A stretch of DNA of 64,000 bases from Adenophora triphylla var. japonica (GCA_022495995.1 JAFEMH010003621.1:1-64000); one strand, 5' to 3'; counted from the first letter of the stretch, positions 20,924 through 32,425 are shown. Notes: generated from the letters alone by a model not told the origin. Numbers and translations are program-made.

Positions 20924-21030
20924 CTGCAATGCCGAGTAAATAAAAGGATCAAATCAACTAAGATCGGGTTAAGGGGATTAGACGAGCAAAAGAGAAAAGC
21001 AATGATGATGTAAAAGATCTCAAGTGTTAC
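20924..21030 (-). other. Intron 2 of the Z antisense ORF
   Basis: In the minus direction the border is CTCCCAG|GTAACACTT at 21,030 and ATTGCAG|TCTCATG at 20,924, length 107 bp. Removal joins VHSQ to SHAMIEIA. The Z' copy has an intron at the same place. Confidence 0.75.
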
Positions 21031-21704
21031 CTGGGAGTGAACTAGCCTCGACCTAGCCCTGAACGTTTCAACAGTCAAACCTTTGTTCGTAAATTTCTTG
21101 ACCAAGTCCTGGTCAGCAGCTCTCCTCACAATTACTTGACCATATTCGAGCTCAGGATACTCCCTTATGGAGCTGTCTACTCCTGTGAGCAAAGGAACAT
21201 CGCTCAGCTTGTCTACTCGAGCTTGAACGATGTCGGAGTATGAAACTTGGAGAGAGGGAGACAGAGAACCGCTAGCAGATGCATCCACCTGTTCAGATGG
21301 TGGGTTGAATTTGGACTTCTTCTTCTTGCTTTTCTTGCTAAGGGGGGCGTCGTCGTCTTCTTCCTCTTCATCAATATCAATTACCGGAGTCCTAACCCTA
21401 GTCTGAGCTCGGGACCTAGTTTGTGGAACCTCTCTCGTCGGCTCCAAAGTTTGCTCAGTCCCCTCGTTCTCAGCAGCAACAACCTCCTGGGCATCACCAT
21501 CATTCGTCTCCACCAACAACTACTCAAGCTCATCTTTAACAGGAATGAACTTGTCAGTCTCTTGATCAACCAGCTTCAAAAGCCTCTGGCGCTCTACGGC
21601 CTCTCTCTCACGGCTCTCTCGGGCATTGGCAGCCCCGCAGCTCTTCTTACTCTTCCTTATGTCAATAACCCGGCCCATGTTAGCCTCTTGTTCAGGAGTC
21701 AAAA

Positions 21705-21929
21705 CTGCACAAGACCACGATAACAAAGTGTTAGCTCGACAAATAAAAGTTCTACATACGAGCTGAAAGTTCTACGTACGAGCAAGATATGTACGAGCTA
21801 CAAGTTCTACATGTGAGTAAACTATCTACGAGCTAAAAGTCATACAAACAAGTTCTATTTACGAGCTAAAAGTTCTACATACTAGAAATCAATTGACGAG
21901 TTAAGAGATAAAGACAAGTAAAAACTTAC
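21705..21929 (-). other. Intron 1 of the Z antisense ORF
   Basis: In the minus direction the border is TTTGGTG|GTAAGTTTTT at 21,929 and CTTGTGCAG|TTTTGACTCC at 21,705, length 225 bp. Splicing keeps the frame: DYFG continues as VLTPEQEANMGR. The Z' copy has a 134-bp intron at the same codon. Confidence 0.8.
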
Positions 21930-23252
21930 CACCAAAATAGTCCACTTTGAACTTACAATGGTTTGGCTCTCCTTTGCAATAGTGACATTGGCTTTCAAAT
22001 CTAAATCGAACCCCCTCATGGGTGACCCAATCAGGGTACCTCAAGCATCTAACAATGGGGACCAGAGGCACCACATCCCCCTTACCAATCATCATTCCAG
22101 TCTGGATATAATTGTTCTTGGTGGTTCCTAAAACATCCCAGCTAATGGGTCCCTTGTTTGATACCTCGACCAACTTCTTATATAGTTCGGTGCACCAGTC
22201 AGGCTCCCAATAATCCTCCTCCTTTACTACCTTGGACTCAGTGTTGGGCAAGGGGAACTCCCATCCTCTCCTACTCTCCACCACCATCACATGGGAATTC
22301 CAACCACTCACCTTGCTGGGAAGGTTGACAAACAGTTTAGGGGCATTTGGTTTGGAAGGGGTGCTAATTCCCAGGTCGGTCTGATCAGTTTTGACACTAA
22401 AGAACTCCCTAAAAACTCTCATACAAGGCTCGTATCCAAGGAAGCGACAGACCATGGCAAAACACACCAAGACTCTGCAAGTGTTAGCTCCTAGTTGGAG
22501 AGGTAAGGCATTCATACACTCCAAGAACTCATTAATAAAGGGATCCAATGGCAGTCTCAAGCCAGCCTCGAATTGGCCATAGAAGAAGGCCACCCTTGTG
22601 GTATCTTTACTGAACGTATCACCAAACAGAGACATGAATTATTTCTTTCTGAAGTGAGTCACGTTGAACTCCTTACTATCCACCTCACAAAAGTTGTACA
22701 CCATGTCTACCCGAGACTCCGAGTTCCTCTTCCCTCGAAGTGGCTTAGGAGGTACATAGCCTCTTTCATTCCTCCCAGGTGCAACGGAGGATACGAATGT
22801 GTACACAATTCGTGGGCTCAAAGAAGTAGAAGTTGTAGCTCCCCTTGAGCTTCCATATCTGTACAAGAAGAACAGGAAACAGGGGAATTAGACCTATGCT
22901 CGTATTCAGGCGACCTACCGAAGGACGACCTAGATTCCCCTGGAAACCCTTTCTATTCCTAAGGAAGGAAGGTTTGTTGGGATCCTTCACATAAAACAGT
23001 GATATATGGTCGAGTAACTCGTGGAAGAGATGAAAAGATACAACATTTGGGTCGTCTATTCCTAAATCTCCCAAGTTCTCTCCTATGGGCAATCCTATTT
23101 CGCCAAAAGTCAATCCCCACCTTGTCAAGATGGAAGCACACTCAGTTATGGTCATCTCCTTCCACACTCCCCCTATGTGATTATACACTAGGTGGATAAC
23201 GGTGCAATATCCATACCAGTCCCCAGGTTCGCAACTAAAGGTTCTAGCCATG

Positions 23253-23675
23253 GCAAAAATCAAAGGAAAAATTCTAAAGTAGACGGAAAATCAAGGAAAT
23301 TGAAGAATACCTTAAATTGAGTTGGGGACGAAGGTCGTACGAACGAAATAAAGAGCAAGGGCACCAGAAATCAAGAACTTCGCCTTATCTTCTAGGGAAA
23401 TTATACGCCTGAGTAGGGAAGCTTCATCAAATCCAAGAGGGAAAAGGTTTTCTTTCAACAAATCCTTACTGAAAACGGAAAGTGAAGGGTTTTCAAACGG
23501 TTAATTCACAATTAAATATGGCGCTTTCAATGATCCAACCGTCCAACAGCCAACGGCCAGGATTGAGCCACATCACCTTTGGTCGACCCAACATCAACTC
23601 GAGCATCGACTTACGGTCTACTTCGAGCTTCATCAGAAATTCTTTTAACTTCCTGGTCGACAAAGTCAACTCAGA
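23253..23675 (-). promoter_or_regulatory. Upstream region of the Z antisense ORF
   Basis: 423 bp between the antisense start codon and the polypurine tract of the 3' LTR. The 60 bp before the ATG are conserved with the Z' copy, including CAATTTAAGGTA(T/C)TC, which could be a 5' untranslated donor. This stretch would have to contain the antisense promoter. No clear TATA box is visible in this copy. Confidence 0.4.
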
Positions 23676-23689
23676 AAGTTGGGGGCCAC
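23676..23689 (+). other. Polypurine tract of element Z
   Basis: AAGTTGGGGGCCAC directly precedes TGAACAG, the start of the 3' LTR. The same boundary is seen inverted in Z' at 58,191/58,192. A PPT on plus at the left edge of an LTR makes this the 3' LTR of a plus-oriented element. Confidence 0.7.
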
Positions 23690-23771
23690 TGAACAGAATA
23701 AAAGTGACGAGCTAGGCCCAGCTAGTAAGCCCAATCATCTACCTATTATTGCCACCACGTTCTCAGTGGGC

Positions 23772-23776
23772 TAGGT
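23772..23776. other. Left target-site duplication (CTAGG) of the gag-only element
   Basis: CTAGG immediately before TGTGGGCACC. The same five bases follow the right LTR at 32,426-32,430. Confidence 0.9.
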
Positions 23777-24730
23777 GTGGGCACCCCAACCCGGGACCTA
23801 ACGCGTGTCCCGAGCTTGAGAAGCTCAAACTAAGAAAATCCATCTTATATTTTTAAAACTTTTATTTTCCTTTACAAGAAAACCAATTCTAAATTTTCCC
23901 ATAAATAAAATCAAATAATAATATCTCCACTTTGAGGAATTTAAACAAATACTTTAATAACCATACTTGATTAATTACATTGAAAATCCTAGTTAACATT
24001 GTTTGACAAAAGAGTTTTCCCTACAACTTATAAAAGAGTAATACTTAAATATGTTCCCAACAACCCTCTCATATACCTATCCTGATAAGTCCCAAAAGCA
24101 AGAGTCCAACTCTTTCCCCGGCCTCACTGGTTCAGGTCACCTGTCTCAAAGACAATCTAAAGCAAGAAAGGGAAGGGGTGAGAATAAATCTCAATAAGCT
24201 ATTATGAATGCAGCAAGATGCCAAACAAGATGCAACACATAGCATGGTAGCACGTAACACATTATGAAAGCAGTAAACACCTTACGTTACATCATTTTAC
24301 CTTTCCCGTCTGAACAATAAGTCGTACAACGTGGGAGTAAAACTCCACTCTTTGGTGAATTGCCCCCATGCACATTCACCGCTTATAGGTCTCATACCCC
24401 AGAGATCCATATAAGAAAACAGGATACATATATGACCCCTAATTTAGAGTATCATATACTATCAGCGCTACTGTAAAGCTTGGCTTCATACAGAGCATTC
24501 CACCGGTACACCAAATCGCAGCATAACCGTAAGGGCTTTTTCTTGCTCAATACAGTAGCTTGCACATCCCACTCTGTGGCCACAGAGGGGCAGGTCACAG
24601 GTATAATGAACCTTCAATCACTTATAGAACAAATCAATAATTGATTGAATTCCATTATACCCCCTTATCACATATACACGTTCAAGCACATGATAGATAC
24701 TTGAAATAAATCCACAAAAAGGGATAATAA

Positions 24731-24882
24731 TATAACAACATGGTAATGTATACTCATGCTAATCACTGCCATAGTGCAACAACCATTAATACACAATGCA
24801 TCATAATATAACAACATGGTAATGTATACTCATGCTAATCCATACCATAGTGCAACAACCATTTAATACACTATGCATAATC
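24731..24882. repeat. 76-bp tandem duplication inside the LTR
   Basis: Two units beginning TATAACAACATGGTAATG at 24,731 and 24,807, differing at a few bases. The same duplication is present in the other LTR at about 30,600-30,750, so it predates insertion. Confidence 0.85.
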
Positions 24883-25289
24883 TCATCAATGAATATGAAT
24901 TCAAGTAAGGTAACAATATAACCAAATAATCCACACTTGGGATACACACAACAACTTGCCAAATAATCCATACTTAGGATATTAAGGTATCCACCAAAAT
25001 CAATAATTCCAAAATTTGGGATAATAATGCAACAAGGCGATACATGCTCATCTTCCAATTAACTCAATAGTGAAACCTATGGCTTCTACACTATTTCCAA
25101 CTAATCACCAAGGATAGGGGCAAGTAAGACCACTATGCATCATAAACCATTCCTACATAGTCATTGTACAATAACACAAGGCCTCTCTGAGGGTGCAAGC
25201 TCAATTTACCAAGTGGGAGTCATACTTTATAAGTGATCAAATAAGATTGCTAAACTAATTTTGGTTCAGATTTAAAGTGAGTTTCTGGG

Positions 25290-25475
25290 GTCTTGGGCGA
25301 CCGCCCATACCACTTGGGCGACCGCCCAAGTGGGTTTCCAAAGGTAATTTAGTTCTGCCCTCTTGGGCGACCGCACACACCTCTTGGGCGACCGCCCAAG
25401 AGGTTTTCCAAGGAAATCAATTTCTGGCAGCATGGGCGGCCGCTCATGCCCCCTTGGGCGACCGCCCAAGTGCCC
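25290..25475. repeat. Array of CTTGGGCGACCGCCCAAG hairpins in the 3' LTR
   Basis: Five to six copies, complete or partial, of CTTGGGCGACCGCCCAAG (8-bp arms, up to 10 with flanking bases, 2-bp loop) occur in about 185 bp. They are separated by short AT-rich spacers. The corresponding block in the other LTR (31,159-31,345) has lost or altered several copies. Confidence 0.8.
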
Positions 25476-26556
25476 TTTCAGCCAATTCCCAGATTTCAAC
25501 TCTTCTACCTAGCTTCAATTCCTTTTCTTTTTATCTAGCCCAATATTCAAGAACACCAAGAGGATTTCCTAGCTTACAAGGATCATCATAATTCAAGTAA
25601 ACCCATAATCATGTAACCTAAATTATTCATCACTAAATCTTCCACCCATTTCATATATTCTAACTCATCTTCCATGAACATTAAACTCTTTCTATTTCAT
25701 TTACCAAATCACTCAACTATTATAAATTTTTCCAAAGTATGAAACAATTATCAATATAACAAGAACAATCTTAAAGTCATCAACCTTTTATTTTCTTTAT
25801 ACCCTCCTTCTTCCAATTTAAATCCCCATTTCATACTAAATATCAATTCATCCTCAATTAACCCAACTTACTCAAATAACCTTATTTAAAAAATACAACA
25901 TCCTTTTTCTTTTCACAAAACATTCATTAACACATAAAATGTGCAATATTTAGAAAGAAGTCATAATAACTTACCTAGCAATTATGAAGTGGATTAAGGA
26001 TCTTCTTAGCTCAAAGTGCTCCCCTCTTCATCCCGAACACGAAAGTACAATTAAATCTTCAAATGGAGAAGAATTAAGCTTGCTAATGACTTGGAAGAGG
26101 TGATCTCCAAGAAGGTTTCCATGGGGAATATGGGAGGAGTAAGAAGAAGATGATGGAGGGAGTATGGGGTTTGCTTGACTAAATGGAGGAGGTGAAGGAA
26201 GGGGTGTAGGGAAAGTATGGGAAGAGCATGGGGGTGTTGACTAAGGAGGGGAACAAGGTGAGGGAAATGAGGGGAGAGCATGGCCCCCCATCTCAATCAA
26301 TTAAAGCCTTTTTTAAAATATTTTCATTAAAATTATTTACTTCTTTCCCCTACACAAAGAAGCCTAACTACTCATATTTTATTTATTTTATCCATTTCTA
26401 TTATTATACTTCTCCCAAGATGCTTTATTTAATTTCCCAATCATCTCAACCTAATATAAGAAATTAATGATATAAAATGATCACATACTATTAACAATAA
26501 TATTAAAAGCATATATTATGATGCTAAAATTAGTGCCTAGGGTTAGGGTCGTTACA

Positions 26557-28392
26557 TTCACTCCCCCTTATAGAAAATTCGTCCCGAATTTTAAACTTGC
26601 TTACCTTGAAGATCAACTAACAAAGGTAACCTTTACAATTCCAAAGGGTTTCCTTAACGACATGATTCTTCTATACATCTTCACAACCCGAATACCCTAG
26701 GATTTCAATTCTCTAAACTATCACTCTAATAACTCTCAACAGTTTCCCCACACAAGTCAAATCCGCCAAATCATCCTTAACTGAAGAACTCCATACGTAC
26801 GAAGGATCATAAATAAATTTTCTCATACCAATCTTTAGACAATACCCATTCAATGCTAAACTAAACTGCTATTATACTCAACTCCCTTAAGATTAATAGA
26901 ACCTCTCCAGTTGAAAGGGAACCCAACACACAATCTATTTTTCAAAAATCTGGGTAATCTTCTCATCTTGAGACTATCCTCTCATCCCATTAAATTCTGA
27001 ATCACCGTTAAACTTCCCTTAAAGTCTCCACATTCTATGGGTCTAACTTGACTATTTGCAACAATATCTCGCCTTACGACTCAAAGGATACACTTGAAGA
27101 CACCTAAGCCTTTCGGCTAATCGCATTCGAAATCATAATAACTCTTCCGGATAATATAAAATGACGCAACTAAAATCTTTTAATAGTTCCAACCATCGCT
27201 TAGGCTTGTAGATCTCTCCCCTTCGAATAACTAAATTCTCCAAACTCATCGGGTCGGTCACAAATCTCAAAAGGAAACTTCAAAAAGATAAGATTCTTAC
27301 TTAGATAACACAACACAATTGTAGTCACTCTCAAGTAAGGAATAAGAAAATTTCCGCTTTATCTAAGTTAACTTCCTCAAAGCATACGCTATCACTTTCA
27401 CAATTCTCATAATCTCACAACCAAATCTTCCTTTAATACGCACTTAAAGTTCACAAAGTTCTCACATTCACTAGGTAAGGTAAGGATCGGATCTATAGTT
27501 AATCTATTCTCCATTTCTACCAATATGATTCATTCTTATTACATCTTTACACCATTGATATCCTTTCGAGTTTCTAAACCAACGATTTTATAATTCTCGA
27601 GAATTCCTTGAAAATTCCTTTGGTAGCACTTTGCCAACCTCAAAGATTACGGACACAATCCTCATAAGATCCATGGTAACTTCCAAGCTTAAGACTATAG
27701 AACCCCAAATTTTGGAAACTTCTCGAGCCAACTCACACTAGCTAAACTTTGCATACAAGGACTTCTCACCAAGGATTATTAACCCTATCCTCCAATGATT
27801 TTCATGTTCCTCTCGAAACTTTAATTAACAAGAGACCATTAATTCTAATTACCATAAAGCCATCAAAGTAAGGCTTAAAAATTCTGCTTATCATACCCAT
27901 AACCAACACATGAGATACCTCGATGGAAGCACCAATACCATCTACTCACAACAAGTACATAAAAATTTTTAGAGGGACTCCTTATTCGAGTCTAGCACAT
28001 ATCAAATACCCTTCACACTTTTAACCAAAATTTTCTGCCTTTAACGCATATATAACAAGTATACCACATAAAGGTTCATATGTATCAATTACCAATATAA
28101 GCAATTCTAGGCACAGAATAGAAGACTCACTTCTTATGATAGACTACCAATGCAAAACAACTACTTACCCATCTAGGTCAAGTATATCTCTCAATCAGAA
28201 ATTGGTAATCATACCAAATCAACTGGCAATATATGCTCAGCCATAACCACATCACCACCATGGCAAACCAAAGGAGATTCGAGGTATTCTCTCATAAGAG
28301 CAGAATCCTCTAACAATAAAACAAATTCTCAAGTAATGTATGCCACATAGAAGCAACATGTGATGCCAAACATAAATGATATGAAACAGGAT
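26557..28392 (-). other. Non-coding 3' internal region of the gag-only element
   Basis: 1.84 kb of AT-rich DNA between the Gag stop and the 3' LTR, where pol would be. I find no RT, RNase H or integrase motif in any frame. The first 13 bases on minus next to the LTR (AAGGGGGAGTGAA) form the polypurine tract. Confidence 0.7.
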
Positions 28393-29553
28393 CTATAAAA
28401 AATGACCTTCTACTTCTGAGACAGGGAATATACCTCTAGTGACCTCTGAGGAATCTATCTCTCCTGGACCCGAAACACATACTTGACCATAGAACTTCTC
28501 TCTCGGTTCCCCTTCGTTATCTCTTTTGGTACCACCTCTTTGTTGTCCACCCGGCTGACCGCTGCTTGAAGCTCGTCCTCGCTGCACTCGTGGGCAATTC
28601 CTCCTAAAGTGACCCATTTCTTCACACTTCAAGCATTTCCCTTGCTTAATCCAACACTTGTCTTCAGAATGACCCATCTTCTTGCAAAATTTACAAATTA
28701 TCCCATACTGTTTTGATATTGGCCTTGACGAAGAAGCTACAACAAGTTCTACTCTCATACTCCCTGAAGTTGAAGTCCTTGATTGTCCTTTAGTGATTTT
28801 GGATCCTTGTCCTAGATACTTTGGTTTATTTCTAATCCCACTTTCGGATCTTCCACTATTTTCCTCAATGTCTTCCTCGACCTTATATGCTCTATCTATG
28901 ACTGTCTGATAATCGGTGAAACTATCAATCCATAGTTTCTTCCTAAACTCACTCCTCAAACCTGTTACAAACTTCTGAACCCTTTTCACTTCATGCGATA
29001 CCAAATGAGGGCAACACCTAGCTAATTCCTCAAATCGGACTGAATACTGATCCACCGTCATGTTTCCTTGTTTTAGTCCTAAGAATTCAATCTCCTTCTT
29101 ATCCCTTGTAACCATTGAAATGAAATAGTCCTCGAACTGTTGAGTGAAATTATCCCAAGTCTGGGGCGTATGATCCCGCTCCCAACTTCCCTTCAAATTC
29201 TGCCACCACTGCTCAGCTGGACCTTCAAGTTTGAAAACGACATACCTAACTTTCTCTTCGTTGCGACTCTCCATAACCTCAAAGATTTTGTTCATTCTCT
29301 CTAACCATTTTTCTGCATTTAACGAACCCGGATATCCATTAAAACTCGGTGGATTCATCTTCACAAACCTTTCCCATCCATCACTTAGACATCCCTCAGG
29401 TTGATTCGGAACTGATCCTCTAGTCTCCATATTCTGTACAAACATCCTAAATAACGTCATCATCTCTTCATTCTGAATTCCACCTATACCCATATCTCCT
29501 TCAATTTCTAGAACTTTTCGCTGATCATCATTACTTCCGGCCATTAGAACCAA
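28393..29553 (-). CDS. Gag protein of the gag-only element, intact
   Basis: 386 codons, uninterrupted. The better start is probably the second ATG (29,544, MAGSNDDQ). The retrotransposon Gag core (PF03732 type) spans about residues 60-230, with WLERMNKIFEVMES, AEQWWQNLKGSWE, TWDNFTQQFEDYF, EFLGLKQGNMTVDQYSVRF and GLRSEFRKKLW. Two CX2CX4HX4C zinc knuckles follow at 287-300 (CKFCKKMGHSEDKC) and 307-320 (CLKCEEMGHFRRNC), then an RGG/Gln-rich tail. Gag packages the RNA in virus-like particles, and the knuckles bind RNA. The Gag core most resembles plant Ty3/gypsy elements of the chromovirus/Tekay side rather than Tat. It is the only intact retroelement protein of full length in the window. Confidence 0.92.
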   Translation of the reverse strand: MVLMAGSNDDQRKVLEIEGDMGIGGIQNEEMMTLFRMFVQNMETRGSVPNQPEGCLSDGWERFVKMNPPSFNGYPGSLNAEKWLERMNKIFEVMESRNEEKVRYVVFKLEGPAEQWWQNLKGSWERDHTPQTWDNFTQQFEDYFISMVTRDKKEIEFLGLKQGNMTVDQYSVRFEELARCCPHLVSHEVKRVQKFVTGLRSEFRKKLWIDSFTDYQTVIDRAYKVEEDIEENSGRSESGIRNKPKYLGQGSKITKGQSRTSTSGSMRVELVVASSSRPISKQYGIICKFCKKMGHSEDKCWIKQGKCLKCEEMGHFRRNCPRVQRGRASSSGQPGGQQRGGTKRDNEGEPREKFYGQVCVSGPGEIDSSEVTRGIFPVSEVEGHFL

Positions 29554-29631
29554 CTCCTACATTAAACACTCGGCGTTAATTACCACACATTCCCCCTTAG
29601 TTTAGACATCTACCCTTGACCTCTAAACTAA

Positions 29632-29643
29632 GCTCTGATACCA
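29632..29643 (-). other. Primer binding site of the gag-only element, initiator tRNA-Met
   Basis: Minus strand TGGTATCAGAGC, the standard iMet site, two bases from the LTR edge at 29,646. Confidence 0.95.
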
Positions 29644-29645
29644 AC

Positions 29646-32425
29646 TGTGGGCACCCCAACCCGGGACCTAACGCGTGTCCCGAGCTTGAGAAGCTCAAAC
29701 TAAGAAAACCCATCTTATATTTTTAAAACTTTTATTTGCCTTTACAAGAAAACCAATTCTAAATTTTCCCATAAACAAAATCAAATAATAATATCTCCAC
29801 TTGGAGGAATTTAAACAAATACTTTAATAACCATACTTGATTAATTACATTGAAAATCCTAGTTAACATTGTTTGACAAAAGAGTTTTCCCTACAACTTA
29901 TAAAAGAGTAATACTTAAATATGTTCCCAACAACCCTCTCATATACCTATCCTGATAAGTCCCAAAAGCAAGAGTCCAACTCTTTCCCCGGCCTCACTGG
30001 TTCAGGTCACCTGTCTCAGCACAATCTAAAGCAGTAAAAGGGAAGGGGTGAGAATAAATCTCAATAAGCTATTATGAATGCAGCAAGATGCCAAACAAGA
30101 TGCAACACATAGCATGGTAGCACGTAACACATTATGAAAGCGGTAAACACCTTACGTTACCTCATTTTACCTTTTCCGTCTGAACAATAAGTCGTACAAC
30201 GTGGGAGTAAATCTCCACTCTTTGGTGAATTGCCCCCTTGCACATTCACCGCTTATAGATCTCATACCCCAGAGATCCATATAAGAAAACAGGATACATA
30301 TATGACCCCTAATTTAGAGTATCATATACTATCAGCGCTACTGTAAAGCTTGGCTTCATACAAAGCATTCCACCGGTACACCAAATCGCAAAGATAATCG
30401 TAAGGGCTTTTTCTTGCTCAATACAAGAGCTTGCACATCCCACTCTGTGGCCACAGAGGGGGTAGTCACGTATAATGAACCTTCAATCACTTATAGAACA
30501 AATCAATAATTGATTGAATTCCATTATACCCCCTTATCACATATACACGTTCAAGCACATGATAGATACTTGAAATAAATTCACAAAAAGGGATAATAAT
30601 ATAACAACATGGTAATGTATACTCATGCTAATCACTGCCATAGTGCAACAACCATTAATACACAATGCATCATAATATAACAACATGGTAATGTATACTC
30701 ATGCTAATCCATACCATAGTGCAACAACCATTTAATACACTATGCATAATCTCATCAATGAATATGAATTCAAGTAAGGTAACAATATAACCAAATAATC
30801 CACACTTGGGATACACACAACAACTTGCCAAATAATCCATACTTAGGATATTAAGGTATCCACCAAAATCAATAATTCCAAAATTTGGGATAATAATGCA
30901 ACAAGGCGATACATGCTCATCTTCTAATTAACTCAATAGTGAAACCTATGGCTTCTACACTATTTCCAACTAATCACCAAGGATAGGGGCAAGTAAGACC
31001 ACTATGCATCATAAACCATTCCTACATAGTCATTGTACAATAACACAAGGCCTCTCTGAGGGTGCAAGCTCAATTTACCAAGTGGGAGTCATACTTTATA
31101 AGTGATCAAATAAGATTGCTAAACTAATTTTGGTTCAGATTTAAAGTGAGTTTCTGGGGTCTTGGGCGACCGCCCATACCACTTGGGCGACCGCCCAAGT
31201 GGGTTTCCAAAGGTAATTTAGTTCTGCCCTCTTGCGATCAAGACACACCTCTGGGCGATCGCCCAAGAGGTTTTCCAAGGAAATCACCTGGGCAAAGATG
31301 GGCGGCCGCTCATGCCCCCTTGGGCGACCGCCCAAGTGCCCCTTCGGCCCAATTCCCTGTGATTTCAACTCTTCTACCTAGCTTCAATTCCTTTTCTTTT
31401 TATCTAGCCCAATATTCAAGAACACGAAGAGGATTTCCTAGCTTACAAGGATCATCATAATTCAAGTAAACCCATAATCATGTAACCTAAATTATTCATC
31501 ACTAAATCTTCCACCCATTTCATATATTCTAACTCATCTTCCATGAACATTAAACTCTTTCTATTTCATTTACCAAATCACTCAACTATTATAAATTTTT
31601 CCAAAGTATGAAACAATTATCAATATAACAAGAACAATCTTAAAGTCATCAACCTTTTATTTTCTTTATACCCTCCTTCTTCCAATTTAAATCCCCATTT
31701 CATACTAAATATCAATTCATCCTCAATTAACACAACTTACTCAAATAACCTTATTTAAAAAATACAACATCCTTTTTCTTTTCACAAAACATTCATTAAC
31801 ACATAAAATGTGCAATATTTAGAAAGAAGTCATAATAACTTACCTAGCAATTATGAAGTGGATTAAGGATCTTCTTAGCTCAAAGTGCTCCCCTCTTCAT
31901 CCCGAACACGAAAGTACAATTAAATCTTCAAATAGAGAAGAATTAAGCTTGCTAATGACTTGGAAGAGGTGATCTCCAAGAAGGTTTCCATGGGGAATAT
32001 GGGAGGAGTAAGAAGAAGATGATGGAGGGAGTATGGGGTTTGCTTGACTAAATGGAGGAGGTGAAGGAAGGGGTGTAGGGAAAGTATGGGAGGAGCATGG
32101 GGGTGTTGACTAAGGAGGGGAACAAGGTGAGGGAAATGAGGGGAGAGCATGGCCCCCCATCTCAATCAATTAAAGCCTTTTTTAAAATCTTTTCATTAAA
32201 ATTCTTTACTTCTTTCCCCTACACAAAGAAGCCTAACTACTCATATTTTATTTATTTTATCCATTTCTATTATTATACTACTCCCAAGATTCTTTATTTA
32301 ATTTCCCAATCATCTCAACCTAATATAAGAAATTAATGATATAAAATGATCACATACTATTAACAATAATATTAAAAGCATATATTATGATGCTAATATT
32401 AGTGCCTAGGGTTAGGATCGTTACA
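29646..32425 (-). repeat. 5' LTR of the gag-only element
   Basis: Same length as the other LTR and near-identical. Patches of clustered difference occur around 30,018-30,035, 30,385-30,470 and 31,230-31,350 (the hairpin block). Right edge ATCGTTACA, followed by the CTAGG duplication. Confidence 0.92.

Larger units (their letters stand above)
20467..23252 (-). pseudogene. Antisense ORF of element Z: Transposase_28-domain, coiled-coil protein, three exons, 3'-truncated
   Basis: Minus strand. Translation starts at MARTFSCEPGDWYGYC (23,252). Exon 1 (23,252-21,930) carries FHLFHELLDHISLFYVKDPN and the PF04195 ('putative gypsy type transposon') core FFYGQFEAGLRLPLDPFINE at about 22,590-22,530, followed by LGANTCRVLVCFAMVCRFLG. 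Exon 2 (21,704-21,031) begins VLTPEQEANMGR and contains a basic/acidic stretch with KKSKKKKSK. Exon 3 (20,923-20,467) is a long coiled coil (HAKLKEEQSDLDSAYESLKL) and is cut off by the X LTR. Defects are a frameshift near 22.9 kb, TAA at 22,641-22,639, TAG at 21,522-21,520 and the truncation. The orthologous copy at 58.67-61.71 kb supports the exon borders. Such proteins have no established function. Confidence 0.75.
23777..26556 (-). repeat. 3' LTR of the gag-only element
   Basis: Plus text TGTGGGCACCCC...GGGTCGTTACA. It contains a 76-bp tandem duplication (24,731-24,882) and a group of CTTGGGCGACCGCCCAAG hairpins (25,290-25,475). The right edge abuts the PPT. Confidence 0.9.
23777..32425 (-). 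mobile_element. Complete non-autonomous LTR retrotransposon with Gag only (TR-GAG type)
   Basis: Two LTRs of 2,780 bp (23,777-26,556 and 29,646-32,425) flank 3.09 kb of internal DNA, bounded by CTAGG duplications. The minus strand carries an iMet PBS next to the right LTR, one long intact Gag ORF (29,553-28,393), no pol, and a PPT-like AAGGGGGAGTGAA next to the left LTR. This is the structure described as TR-GAG or LARD-like. Enzymes must come from another element. LTRs are nearly identical except at a few clustered patches, so insertion is fairly recent, later than Z. The LTR is unusually long relative to the internal part. Confidence 0.92.

Noticed and set aside
25300..25480. Possible CRISPR-like array
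   Set aside because: The regularly spaced GC palindromes have irregular spacing and lie in an LTR of a plant retroelement.
25272..25591. Frames with WAVAQVVWAVAQ or WATAHTSWATAQ repeats, also at 31,141-31,460
   Set aside because: Translations of the LTR hairpin array, which are not proteins.
26051..26467. Short frames at the LTR right end, also at 31,920-32,336
   Set aside because: Present twice because the LTR is present twice; His/Leu-rich low complexity.
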